Assembly (NCBI GenBank): GCA_041584475.1
Contig: JBFHDX010000005.1
Coordinates: 5,026-69,025 of the forward strand
Length of the DNA: 64,000 bases
Source of the DNA: JBFHDX01 sp041584475
GTDB taxonomy: Bacteria > Pseudomonadota > Alphaproteobacteria > UBA8366 > JADFVY01
Direction of reading: 5' to 3'
Shown: one piece after another, positions 25,324 through 33,745 of the stretch
Layout of the letters: every line of letters starts with the position of its first letter
Numbering within the stretch: position 1 is the stretch's first letter
Notes under the pieces: model-generated
The model's input: the letters and a program-made list of their open reading frames with translations, nothing else
Databases searched by the model: none
Told to the model about the DNA's origin: nothing
Position numbers and translations under genes: made by a program

Positions 25324-27330
25324 ATGGCGGATCTGTTTCAAACCGGGTCTGGACGCCCCCGGGGGGCTGCGGGTGACGATTCGTACTCGGCACGGCACAT
25401 CGAGGTTCTTGAAGGGCTGGAACCGGTCCGCCGGCGCCCGGGCATGTATATCGGTGGGACCGACGAGCGAGCCCTTCACCATCTCGTGGCGGAGGTGGTC
25501 GACAACGCGATGGACGAGGCGGTCGCCGGTCACGCGAACCGGATCGATGTCGAGTTTCATGACGACGGCGCGGTCACCGTACGCGACAACGGTCGCGGCA
25601 TACCGGTCGATCCGCACCCGAAATTCCCGAAGAAATCGGCGCTCGAGGTCATTCTCACGACGCTTCATTCAGGCGGCAAGTTCAGCGACAAGGTTTACGC
25701 CACCTCGGGTGGCTTGCACGGCGTCGGCCTTTCCGTCGTCAACGCCTTGTCGGACCGGCTGACGGTCGAGGTGGCACGGGACAGGAAGCTGTGGCGCCAG
25801 GACTACTCGCGAGGCACACCGCTCGGTCCGCTTGCCCACGAGGGGACCGTCAGCAATCGGCGCGGTACGACGATACGGTTTCACCCCGATCCGGAGATCT
25901 TCGGCGAATCGGCGGCCTTTTCGAGCGCCCGCCTTTATCGCATGGTACGGTCCAAGGCGTATCTCTACCGCGGTGTCGAGATTCGCTGGAACTGCGTCGA
26001 GTCCCGCCTGCCGACGGACGAGGAGATCCCGGCGCAGGCGTCGCTGCACTTTCCGGGCGGGCTCGTGGACTTCCTCGACGCCACCATTGCCTCGCGCGAG
26101 ACGTTGACTCCCGAGCCGTTCGCCGGGGAAACCGCCGCGCCCGACGGGGTCGGACGCGTCGAATGGGCGATCGGCTGGCCCGAGGACGGCGACGGCTTCG
26201 TCAGCACCTACTGCAACACCGTGCCGACGCCGCAGGGCGGCAGCCATGAGACCGCGTTGCGCATGGGTCTGGTTCGAGGCCTCAAAGCATTTGGCGAGAT
26301 GGCCGGCAACAAGCGCGCGGCGCAGATCCTGGCCGAAGACGCCATCGGTGAGGCCTGCGCCATGCTTTCGGTGTTCGTCCGCGAACCGCAGTTCCAGGGC
26401 CAGACGAAGGAGAAGCTCGTATCGCCCGAAGCTGCGCGGCTCGTCGAATCGGCGATAAAGGATCGCTTCGAGCTCTGGCTTGCCAACGACCCGACGTCGT
26501 CGGCGCGGCTTCTCGAGCGAATTATCGAACGCGCCGAGGAGCGCATACGCAGGCGCACCGCGCGGGAGCTCACGCGTAAGTCGGCGACCCGAAAGGTACG
26601 GCTACCGGGCAAGCTCGCCGACTGCAGCCGCAGCGACCGCGAAGGCACCGAACTGTTCATCGTCGAGGGCGATTCAGCGGGCGGCTCGGCAAAACAGGCG
26701 CGCGACCGTGAGACGCAGGCGGTCCTGCCCCTGCGCGGCAAGATCCTCAACGTCGCCAGCGCATCCGCCGACAAGCTGGCAGGAAACCAGGAACTCGGCG
26801 ATCTGGTTCAGGCGCTCGGTTGCGGCACCGGCAGCGAATACGACGACGCGCGTCTGCGATACGAAAAGATCATCATCATGACCGATGCGGATGTCGACGG
26901 TGCTCACATAGCGGCGCTGCTGATGACCTTCTTCTACCGGGAAATGCCCGAACTGATCGAAAACGGGCACCTGTTCCTGGCGCTGCCGCCGCTCTATCGC
27001 CTGACGCAGGGGTCGAAGTCGGTCTATGCGCGCGACGACGCCCACCGCGCGGAGCTGCTGCGTACCGAACTCAACGGCAAGGGCAAAGTCGAGGTCAACC
27101 GCTTCAAGGGGCTCGGCGAAATGCCGGCAAAGCAGCTGCGTGATACGACGATGGCTCCCGGCAAGCGGATCCTGCTGCGCGTCGATATTCCGGACAGGCG
27201 CAATCCCGAAGAAGAAGACGATGCGCGGGAGACCGCCCGGCTTGTGGAGAGCCTGATGGGCCGAAAGCCGGAGCTGCGCCTCGCCTTCATCCAGGAACAC
27301 GCCCGCTTCGTCGACGATGTCGACGTTTAG
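25324..27330 (+). CDS. parE: DNA topoisomerase IV subunit B
   Basis: ATPase subunit (668 residues) of topoisomerase IV, which decatenates daughter chromosomes. GHKL ATPase motifs appear: EVVDNAMDEA (near residue 60), DNGRGIPVD, and GGLHGVGLSVVNALS. The TOPRIM domain has EGDSAGGSAKQARDR (near 442) and DADVDGAHI (near 520). The C-terminal zinc-free domain ends the protein. The N terminus MADLF..YSARHIEVLEGLEPVRRRPGMYIGGTDERALHHL begins exactly like alphaproteobacterial ParE proteins, so the start is well supported even though no Shine-Dalgarno sequence precedes it. Confidence 0.97.
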   Translation: MADLFQTGSGRPRGAAGDDSYSARHIEVLEGLEPVRRRPGMYIGGTDERALHHLVAEVVDNAMDEAVAGHANRIDVEFHDDGAVTVRDNGRGIPVDPHPKFPKKSALEVILTTLHSGGKFSDKVYATSGGLHGVGLSVVNALSDRLTVEVARDRKLWRQDYSRGTPLGPLAHEGTVSNRRGTTIRFHPDPEIFGESAAFSSARLYRMVRSKAYLYRGVEIRWNCVESRLPTDEEIPAQASLHFPGGLVDFLDATIASRETLTPEPFAGETAAPDGVGRVEWAIGWPEDGDGFVSTYCNTVPTPQGGSHETALRMGLVRGLKAFGEMAGNKRAAQILAEDAIGEACAMLSVFVREPQFQGQTKEKLVSPEAARLVESAIKDRFELWLANDPTSSARLLERIIERAEERIRRRTARELTRKSATRKVRLPGKLADCSRSDREGTELFIVEGDSAGGSAKQARDRETQAVLPLRGKILNVASASADKLAGNQELGDLVQALGCGTGSEYDDARLRYEKIIIMTDADVDGAHIAALLMTFFYREMPELIENGHLFLALPPLYRLTQGSKSVYARDDAHRAELLRTELNGKGKVEVNRFKGLGEMPAKQLRDTTMAPGKRILLRVDIPDRRNPEEEDDARETARLVESLMGRKPELRLAFIQEHARFVDDVDV

Positions 27331-27494
27331 AATCGCGGAGCGGGCGCTCTCTTGTTTCGCTCTTCTTGCGACCCTTAACGCTGGCCCGCCAGCGTCGTTC
27401 CTATGCGACCAAAGTCCAATATATTCATCCTGAGCATTTTTCTATTATTTCTTGATGCTTCGCATGATGTGGTCCGGCGGACGGGGCTCTCGTG

Positions 27495-28046
27495 ATGTGG
27501 CGTTTGATGTTGACCGGTATCGCCGTTATGGCGCTTGCAGCCTGCGGCGACCAGATCGTCCAGGTAACAGGACAGAGGATGACCGGCTCTTACAATGCCG
27601 GTGAATTCGGCTATGCCGCGGGAGGGCGCGACCTGCGAGTCATCGTTGTCGGCAACCCGTTCGGAGGCGATCAGGCCGCATTCCAGCGTGCGGTGACCGA
27701 TGCCATGCAGGGCCGCAATCATGGTCAGCAGACCAATTTCACTACCAACCCGGGGCCCAGCGCACGCGCCGACTACCGCGTGGTGATGGTATTCAACCCG
27801 CCTGGCAACCTGATCGCCGACAAGATATGCCAGAGCGATCCCGCGTCGGTGCCGACGACGCCCGGCGGGGGAACGGCGGTGACGCTCGTAGGTGTATTCT
27901 GTCGCGCCGATCGCAGCCTCACGCAGGTCCGCGGCGAGGTCGACGCCGCAGCAGGGATCGATGATCCGGTCTTCGCGGCGTTGGTCGGACAATCGACCCA
28001 GGCATTGTTTCCGAGCAAGCGACGTAAGCGCAAGAGCAGGGATTGA
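27495..28046 (+). CDS. Lipoprotein of a tandem family, copy 1
   Basis: A 183-residue predicted lipoprotein with lipobox LAAC (MALAACGDQ) after a short hydrophobic segment. The body shows the shared family pattern: YNAGEFGYAAGGRDLRV, GNPFGGDQAAF, VTDAMQGR, TNFTT, YRVVMVFNPP, and a later Cys in GVFCRADR paired with an earlier Cys, suggesting a disulfide. A basic tail (PSKRRKRKSRD) ends it. I do not recognise a named domain. Two related sequences follow in tandem on the same strand. ATG at 27495 is used; a GTG lies one codon upstream. Confidence 0.78.
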   Translation: MWRLMLTGIAVMALAACGDQIVQVTGQRMTGSYNAGEFGYAAGGRDLRVIVVGNPFGGDQAAFQRAVTDAMQGRNHGQQTNFTTNPGPSARADYRVVMVFNPPGNLIADKICQSDPASVPTTPGGGTAVTLVGVFCRADRSLTQVRGEVDAAAGIDDPVFAALVGQSTQALFPSKRRKRKSRD

Positions 28047-28180
28047 ATCGGCAGAGCAGCCGGCGCGTAGACCGGCTGACCTGGACACAATGGCTGCACG
28101 AGGTTGATGCCTTGGGATCAAACGGGCAAATAAACCTCGACAGACGGTGAGTTGGCATGGCGACAGGGGGCGAGTGAACC

Positions 28181-28822
28181 ATGCTGCGCAGCGTGCCGAT
28201 GCTGACCTCGATTGCCGCCGTCACGGCCTGTGCGGTCGGTGGTGCCGTCGTATCGACACACGTCGATATGAGCCCGACTTACCGCAGCGCATAATTCCGC
28301 TATGCGGTCGAACGCGGCGAGATGCGCGTGGTGATCGTCGGCAATCCCTTCGGATTGGAGCGAGCCGTTTTCGAGCGGGCGGTGACCGATGCGATGCAGG
28401 GCCGCAATCTCGGTCAGCCGACCAACTTCATCACGACACCCGATTCGAGCGCGCACAAGAACTACCGGGTGGTGATGATCTTCAACCCGCCGACCGACCT
28501 GACGGGCACCCAGGCGTGTCAGCCCGATCCCCCTGTCGTGTCCCCACGAGCAACCGGCGGCGGAAGGCTGGACGTGTTCGCCGTGTTCTGCCACACCACC
28601 GAGGTGATGACGCAGCTTGCGGCCGCCGTACCGGCTGCGGCGGGCCCCAATGACCCGATGTTCGTCGAACTGGTCGGTCAGACCACCCGCGCCTTGTTCG
28701 CGCAAAGGAGTCGATCCGCCACCGCAGCAAGTAACAGGTTGCATGCTGCGCCCGGCAAATCCGGTTCCCGCGATAACGAAATCGTGCCCGAGGGGACCTT
28801 CGTCGCGTCGCGGGACAATTGA
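28181..28822 (+). pseudogene. Lipoprotein of the tandem family, copy 2, interrupted by a stop codon
   Basis: The reading frame starts at ATG 28181 after AGGGGG, has a plausible signal with lipobox VTAC (Cys17), and then meets TAA at 28292-28294 (codon 38). The frame continues without shift after it and aligns with copies 1 and 3: FRYA, MRVVIVGNPFG, VTDAMQGRN, TNFITTP, YRVVMIFNPP, FAVFC. The stop sits exactly where copies 1 and 3 have the Glu of AGEF, so a single GAA to TAA change would explain it. The downstream part could be made only from an internal ATG at 28322, without a signal peptide. The intact downstream similarity suggests recent loss. Confidence 0.78.
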
Positions 28823-28883
28823 CCGGCGGCCTTGGCGAAACGTATTCTCTGCAACCGACCCAGAGTAAGGGAGCTGAGTATCG

Positions 28884-29465
28884 GTGCTGCAACACACGAG
28901 CCTGAAGTCGGTTTCCTTGGCCGCGCTGCTGATGCTTGCCGCCTGCGCTCCCGGTAACGTAAGTCTGTCACACGTGCACGTCGACGGGGTCTACGGGGCG
29001 GGCGAATTCTCATATGCTGGGGCAGGACGTGATCTGCGCGTCGACGTCGCAGGCAACCCTTTCGGCGGCGATCAGGCCGCTTTCGGGCGGAAGGTCACGG
29101 ATTCCATGCAGGGCCGCCACTGGGGACCGCGGACCAACTTCACTACCACGCCGGGTCCAGATGCGAGAGACGCCTATCGCGTGGTGATGCTGTTCGAGCC
29201 GCCGGGATCCCTCAACGGGGCAGGATTGTGCGAGATTGCGCCGTCGGCGCTGCCAACGGAGCCCGGGCAGGATGGTCTTTCGCTGTTCGGGGCGTTCTGT
29301 CGCGGCGACAAGGTGATGACCAGGATCAAGGGGCGGGTCTCCGGAGCAGCGGGACCCGACGATCCGGTCCTCAGGGAACTTGTCGGGCAGGTCACGACCG
29401 GCCTCTTCCCGCCCGAACGAAGCCGAAACAGGAGCAGCCGCTGCCGGATTCCGCTGAGCTGCTGA
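28884..29465 (+). CDS. Lipoprotein of the tandem family, copy 3
   Basis: A 193-residue predicted lipoprotein starting at GTG 28884, with lipobox LAAC (MLAACAPGN). It keeps the shared pattern of copy 1: YGAGEFSYAGAGRDLRV, GNPFGGDQAAF, VTDSMQGR, TNFTTTPGP, YRVVMLFEPP, then two Cys (LCEIAP and AFCRGD). The C-terminal tail is basic and contains extra Cys. A GGGAG sequence lies about 10 nt before the start. It is convergent with the hydrolase gene. Cell-envelope location is inferred from the lipobox; the function is unknown. Confidence 0.77.
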   Translation: MLQHTSLKSVSLAALLMLAACAPGNVSLSHVHVDGVYGAGEFSYAGAGRDLRVDVAGNPFGGDQAAFGRKVTDSMQGRHWGPRTNFTTTPGPDARDAYRVVMLFEPPGSLNGAGLCEIAPSALPTEPGQDGLSLFGAFCRGDKVMTRIKGRVSGAAGPDDPVLRELVGQVTTGLFPPERSRNRSSRCRIPLSC

Positions 29466-29486
29466 GCAAACGCCGCGGTTTGACAC

Positions 29487-30191
29487 CTAAGGCCTGAGCA
29501 GCCAGTCGCGCATGAGCGCGGTTACAGCGTGCGGCCGCTCCATCGGTGACAGATGACCGCATTCCTCGACGATGCACAGGCGCGCACCAGAAATGCCGCC
29601 GGCGAGCTCCTCGTGCATGGCGACGGGAGTCAGTGCATCCTGGCGACCACACAGAACCATGGTGGGGAGGTCGATATTTACAAGATCCGGCCGGCTGTCG
29701 GGCCTTCCCATGATCGCCGCCTGTTGCCGTAGGAAAGCCGCCTGGCCAACGCGGCCTGCCATCGCCAAGATCGCACGCGCAAGGGGTTCCTCGGCTTGTC
29801 GGTCCGGATGGATCAGCAGAGGCAGCAATCGGGGGGTCACACCCTTGAACCGTCCCCGCCTCGCCAAATCGATGAGACCTCGTCGGCGTGAAGTCTGTTC
29901 CGGTGTGTCCGGCCGCGCCGACGTATCGAGCAAAGCCAGCCGCATGATCCTGTCTGACGCTTGCCGCGCGATCTCGAATGCGACATAGCCGCCCATGGAA
30001 AGGCCAGCAAGTGCAAACCGGTCGGGTGCCGCTTCGAGGAGTCGCGTCGCCATAGCCGCGACACTGTCGTCGCGGGTCAGGTCGGCGATCATGATCTCCG
30101 CGATATCGTCCAAGAAGTCCGTCTGATGGGCCCAGAGTCCGCCATCACACAACAGGCCGGGCAGCAGCACGAGTGGAACACGCACAGTCAT
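29487..30191 (-). CDS. Alpha/beta hydrolase
   Basis: A 234-residue alpha/beta hydrolase. LVLLPGLLCDGGLWAHQ near the N terminus holds the oxyanion region. The nucleophile Ser is in ALAGLSMGGYVAFE (near residue 75), the acid is Asp in VLCGRQDALTP, and the His is in CGHLSPMERP. The overall layout resembles small esterases and the RsbQ/MenH-like group; substrate unknown. ATG at 30191 overlaps the stop of the isochorismatase-family gene (ATGA). The frame is open further upstream in another gene's region, but the ATG fits the family start. Confidence 0.86.
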   Translation of the reverse strand: MTVRVPLVLLPGLLCDGGLWAHQTDFLDDIAEIMIADLTRDDSVAAMATRLLEAAPDRFALAGLSMGGYVAFEIARQASDRIMRLALLDTSARPDTPEQTSRRRGLIDLARRGRFKGVTPRLLPLLIHPDRQAEEPLARAILAMAGRVGQAAFLRQQAAIMGRPDSRPDLVNIDLPTMVLCGRQDALTPVAMHEELAGGISGARLCIVEECGHLSPMERPHAVTALMRDWLLRP

Positions 30192-30730
30192 TTGATGGCC
30201 GGCAGTAGATCGCGAAACGCCCCTGTATCCGCGCGCCGCAGCCACTCGAACACGGTCATTTCGCTGGTGACTAGCCGAACGCCCTCGGCCTGCAGGCGCG
30301 TTTCGGCGACGACCTTGCTCGCGGGCCGCCGGCTCGCGGTGGCATCCGCCGCGACGAACACGGAATAGCCGGAGGCACGCAGATCGAGCGCGGTCTGCAG
30401 CACGCAGACATGGGCCTCGAGCCCGGCCAACACGATCTGGCTTCGCGCGAGTTCGTCGATCCGACGCACGAACGACGCCTCGCCGCACGCCGAGAAATGG
30501 ATCTTCTCGATCACCGAGGCAGCCGGCAGCTTGCGGCGGACCTCGTCGACCGTCGCGCCGAGCCCGCGTGAATACTGCTCCGTCACCAGAACCGGAATGT
30601 CCAACCGCGTCGCCGCCGCCAGCAGCAGTCGGATATTCTTCAGGACATCGGCCGCCGAATCCATCGCCGGCAGCAGTCGCTCCTGCACATCGACGATCAG
30701 CAGCGCCGATTCTTCCGCATCGATCAGCAT
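30188..30730 (-). CDS. Isochorismatase-family hydrolase
   Basis: A 180-residue cysteine hydrolase of the isochorismatase/nicotinamidase fold. The catalytic triad is Asp14 (LLIVDVQERL), Lys76 (IEKIHFSA) and Cys109 (GLEAHVCVLQTAL). The size and EAHVCVLQTALDL pattern match the YcaC-like group, whose physiological substrates are mostly unknown. It is translationally coupled to the following alpha/beta hydrolase, so the two may act in one small degradation step. It is divergent from the DEAD-box gene. Confidence 0.88.
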   Translation of the reverse strand: MLIDAEESALLIVDVQERLLPAMDSAADVLKNIRLLLAAATRLDIPVLVTEQYSRGLGATVDEVRRKLPAASVIEKIHFSACGEASFVRRIDELARSQIVLAGLEAHVCVLQTALDLRASGYSVFVAADATASRRPASKVVAETRLQAEGVRLVTSEMTVFEWLRRADTGAFRDLLPAIK

Positions 30731-30828
30731 GAGCGCCCCTGCCGACAGTTCTTGCGCACCATATCGACGGCCCTGCTGCCCGACAATGACGAAGCGGGAA
30801 TTCGGGAAGCCGAACTTGTCGGGAACGA

Positions 30829-30856
30829 TTGACAGTGCGCCGCAAGGCCTTATGAT
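30829..30856 (+). promoter_or_regulatory. Sigma-70 promoter for the DEAD-box helicase
   Basis: TTGACA (-35, 30829-30834), 16-bp spacer, TATGAT (-10, 30851-30856). The predicted start is near 30863, giving an untranslated leader of about 60 nt. No strong operator-like repeat is seen in the leader. Confidence 0.65.
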
Positions 30857-30923
30857 CCCCGCTCATTAAAAGTCCTAGAGGATTGCGCCGCCCGATGATG
30901 CGGCGGGAAAAACAGCAGGCGAT

Positions 30924-32327
30924 ATGAGCTTTTCCGAGCTGGGCCTTAGCGACAGCGTCTTGCGCGCCGTTGCCGAATCAGGATACGAGACTCCAACCCC
31001 AATCCAGAAGCAAGCGATCCCGCAGATCCTCATGGGTCGGGACGTTCTCGGCTGTGCGCAGACCGGAACCGGCAAGACTGCATCCTTCACGCTGCCGATG
31101 ATCGATATTTTGGGTGAAGGGCGCGCCCGCGCGCGGATGCCGAGGTCGCTGATCCTCGAACCGACGCGCGAGCTGGCCGCCCAGGTCGAGAAGAACTTCG
31201 AGAACTACGGCAAGTACTCGAAGCTCGCCACTGCACTGTTGATCGGCGGTGTATCGTTCGCCGACCAGGAGCGCAAGCTCGACCGCGGCGTCGACGTCCT
31301 GATCGCGACGCCTGGCCGCCTGCTCGATCACTTCGAGCGCGGCAAGGTGCTGCTCAACGACGTCGGATTCCTCGTCATCGACGAAGCTGACCGCATGCTC
31401 GACATGGGATTCATCCCCGACGTCGAGCGCATCGTCGGGTTGATCACCAAGGAGCATCAGACCCTCTTCTTCTCGGCAACCATGCCACCGGAAATCCGAC
31501 GCCTGGCCGACCGGTTCCTCAAGCACCCACGCGAGATCAGCGTCACCCCTCCCGCCACCGTCGCCGAGACCGTCGAACAGGCCTTAGTCGTTGTGGCGCA
31601 GGCCGACAAGCGCGCCGCTCTGCGGGCGCTCCTGCGGACGCAGCCGGTGACCAACGCACTCATCTTCTGTAATCGGAAGCGCGATATCGGCGTTCTGCAC
31701 CGCTCGCTGGAGCGACACGGTTTCAGCGTCAGCGCCCTGCATGGCGACATGGAACAGTGGCAACGCATGGAGACGCTGGACAAGTTCAAGAAGAACGAGG
31801 TGGCGCTGCTCGTCTGCTCGGACGTCGCAGCGCGCGGGCTGGATATCGCCGGCGTCAGCCACGTCTTCAATTTCGACGTGCCGAGCCACGCCGAGGACTA
31901 CGTCCACAGGATCGGGCGCACCGGCCGCGCCGGCCGCAGCGGTCATGCATTCACGCTCGCAACGCCCGAAGACAGCAAATACATCGCCGCCATTCGGAAG
32001 CTCGTCGGCACCGATATCGCGCGCATCGACATCGAAGATGTCGCCGGCGCGCAACTCGAGGAGGAGGCCGGCAAGAGCCGGCGTCGCGGCCGAGGAAAGC
32101 GCGCGCGGGATAGCAAGGCCGCCTCACCACGACGCGACGAGAAGAAGAAACCGGAAGCGGTTGCTCGAGGCGACCGCAAGGGCGACGGCGATCGCCGCAA
32201 AGGCGGCAAGGGCCGGTCGCGGCGTGGGCGGCAGGATGTTGGTGACGCGCCGGATTACGGGGATACGCCATTCGGTGAAACCGACCTCGTGCCTGATTTC
32301 CTCAAACGTCGCGTGAATGTTTCGTAA
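30924..32327 (+). CDS. DEAD-box RNA helicase (RhlE-like)
   Basis: ATP-dependent RNA helicase of 467 residues. Motifs in order: Q motif GYETPTPIQKQAIP, motif I AQTGTGKT (near residue 47), Ia PTRELAAQ, Ib TPGRL, II DEAD (near 153), III SAT, V ARGLDIAG, VI HRIGRTGRAGR (near 330). The C-terminal tail of about 80 residues is basic and low in complexity, typical of RNA-binding tails in RhlE proteins. Likely roles are ribosome assembly and RNA turnover. The RAM-domain gene follows 29 bp later. Confidence 0.95.
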   Translation: MSFSELGLSDSVLRAVAESGYETPTPIQKQAIPQILMGRDVLGCAQTGTGKTASFTLPMIDILGEGRARARMPRSLILEPTRELAAQVEKNFENYGKYSKLATALLIGGVSFADQERKLDRGVDVLIATPGRLLDHFERGKVLLNDVGFLVIDEADRMLDMGFIPDVERIVGLITKEHQTLFFSATMPPEIRRLADRFLKHPREISVTPPATVAETVEQALVVVAQADKRAALRALLRTQPVTNALIFCNRKRDIGVLHRSLERHGFSVSALHGDMEQWQRMETLDKFKKNEVALLVCSDVAARGLDIAGVSHVFNFDVPSHAEDYVHRIGRTGRAGRSGHAFTLATPEDSKYIAAIRKLVGTDIARIDIEDVAGAQLEEEAGKSRRRGRGKRARDSKAASPRRDEKKKPEAVARGDRKGDGDRRKGGKGRSRRGRQDVGDAPDYGDTPFGETDLVPDFLKRRVNVS

Positions 32328-32356
32328 GTCACGCCTGACGCAGGGGACCGAGAGCG

Positions 32357-32599
32357 ATGCAGACCATTTTCGTGCAGGTCAAATGTGAACTCGGCCAAGC
32401 CTACGACGTTGCCGATTCCGCCGTCCGCACCGTTGAGGAAGTCTCGGAAGTCTACTCTATCTCAGGACATTACGATCTTCTGATGAAGTGCTATCTGAAT
32501 GCCGATACGGACATCGGGCATTTCGTTACGGGTCGCCTGCAGACGCTGCCGGGCGTGAAGGACACCTACACTACAATTGCCTTCAAGGCATTCGCCTGA
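32357..32599 (+). CDS. Stand-alone Lrp/AsnC ligand-binding (RAM) domain protein
   Basis: An 80-residue protein that is only the ACT-like RAM domain of Lrp/AsnC regulators. Visible are IFVQVKCELGQAYDVADSAV, a central VYSISGHYDLLMKCYL strand pair (the GxYD effector region), and a final LPGVKDTYTTIAFKAF. No helix-turn-helix is present, so it cannot bind DNA in the usual way. Such single-domain proteins are known and form oligomers that may bind amino acids. It lies 29 bp after the helicase gene on the same strand. Confidence 0.88.
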   Translation: MQTIFVQVKCELGQAYDVADSAVRTVEEVSEVYSISGHYDLLMKCYLNADTDIGHFVTGRLQTLPGVKDTYTTIAFKAFA

Positions 32600-32733
32600 C
32601 GTTGCCGATGGGCGATTTGGCAGCCGGCATCGCGAAACGCGGGCCGTACGGCGCGCGCACGGCGAAGGAAATTACCCCGGTGACATGTCTGGACGGTGAC
32701 GAGTCAATATCGTGCAGCGGCGACAGGCCGAAT

Positions 32734-32758
32734 CTGTTTCGCTTTCGTAACGAAACAG
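32734..32758. repeat. Perfect inverted repeat CTGTTTCG-N9-CGAAACAG
   Basis: Arms at 32734-32741 and 32751-32758 are perfect 8-bp complements around a 9-bp spacer. No T-tract follows. It lies between the RAM-domain gene and the NlpC/P60 gene, so it could be an operator for the latter or an mRNA 3' hairpin for the former. The rest of this 290-bp gap shows nothing else. Confidence 0.5.
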
Positions 32759-32891
32759 TCGGGGCGCGCGAGACAACCGGGAATCCCTGCTGCGGTGCAT
32801 CGGGGATAATGACCGACCACTCGTCGGCTGCCCGCCCCGCCTCGCCCGGCCGCCCGACCTCCGCCGCGTCGCGTGACGGAGAGGATGATCG

Positions 32892-33743
32892 ATGATCGAT
32901 CTCGACCCGCGGCTCAATGCCTACAGATCCGATCTGGCGGACTCCCGACTGCGCGGGCGCGTCGATGCGCCGCGGTTTGTGGATGGCCGTTGCTGCCGCG
33001 TCTCGACCGGAAGCCTTCCCCTGCGCACCGCACCTTCCGCCAGTTCACCGCTCGCCAGCGAGCTTCTGTTCGGCGAGACGGTGTTGGTATTCGACATCCG
33101 CGACGAATGGGCCTGGCTGCAGAACGAATTCGACTCTTATGTCGGCTACGGCCCCGTGTCTGGACTTTGCGATACCCTGCCCGATCGGACGCACACAGTC
33201 AGGACACTCAGGACCTTTCTCTATCCGGAACCCGACCTCAAGACCCCGCCCCTGGAAATCCTCAGTCTCAACGCGTCGCTTGCGGTGACCGGGCAGCGCA
33301 ACGGCTTCAGTGAGCTCGCAGGTGGCGGCTGGGTATGGTCGGATCATCTCGCGGCCTTCGGGGAGCACGAGCGAGACTTCGGCGACGTCGCCATGAAGTT
33401 CATCGGCACACCTTATCTCTGGGGCGGACGGACGAGTATCGGGCTCGACTGTTCCGCGCTGGTACAGCTGACGCTTGCCCGCTGCGGCGTGAATGCCCCC
33501 AGGGACAGCGATATGCAGGCGCAACAGCTCGGTACACCCATCGCGTTCGAGAGTAGCGAGTCTGTTCTGCGCCGCGGCGATCTCGTCTTCTGGCCAGGCC
33601 ATGTCGGAATCTGGCTCGAGCCCGGATCGTTCGTTCACGCGAACGCCGGTGACATGTCGGTGGTCGCGGCGCCTTTCGCCCAGGTCGTCGCGCGCATCGG
33701 TGATGCGACCGGCGACGACGTATCGGCGGTGCGCCGGATCTGA
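32892..33743 (+). CDS. NlpC/P60-family peptidase with SH3-like domains
   Basis: A 283-residue protein predicted to cleave peptidoglycan stem peptides. The N-terminal half has two SH3-like segments (around SELLFGETVLVFDIRDEWAWLQ and LNASLAVTGQRNGFSEL). The C-terminal NlpC/P60 domain has the catalytic Cys187 in GLDCSALVQ, His237 in FWPGHVGI and His249 in FVHANAG. No signal peptide is visible, as in many alphaproteobacterial members of this group; how it reaches the wall is unclear. GAGAGGATGATCG gives an upstream ribosome-binding site. Confidence 0.92.
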   Translation: MIDLDPRLNAYRSDLADSRLRGRVDAPRFVDGRCCRVSTGSLPLRTAPSASSPLASELLFGETVLVFDIRDEWAWLQNEFDSYVGYGPVSGLCDTLPDRTHTVRTLRTFLYPEPDLKTPPLEILSLNASLAVTGQRNGFSELAGGGWVWSDHLAAFGEHERDFGDVAMKFIGTPYLWGGRTSIGLDCSALVQLTLARCGVNAPRDSDMQAQQLGTPIAFESSESVLRRGDLVFWPGHVGIWLEPGSFVHANAGDMSVVAAPFAQVVARIGDATGDDVSAVRRI

Positions 33744-33745
33744 GT

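Noticed and set aside
29487..30866. One 459-codon minus-strand gene spanning the hydrolase and isochorismatase region
   Set aside because: Only the C-terminal 234 residues match a hydrolase. The upstream part overlaps the well-supported isochorismatase-family gene in a different frame.
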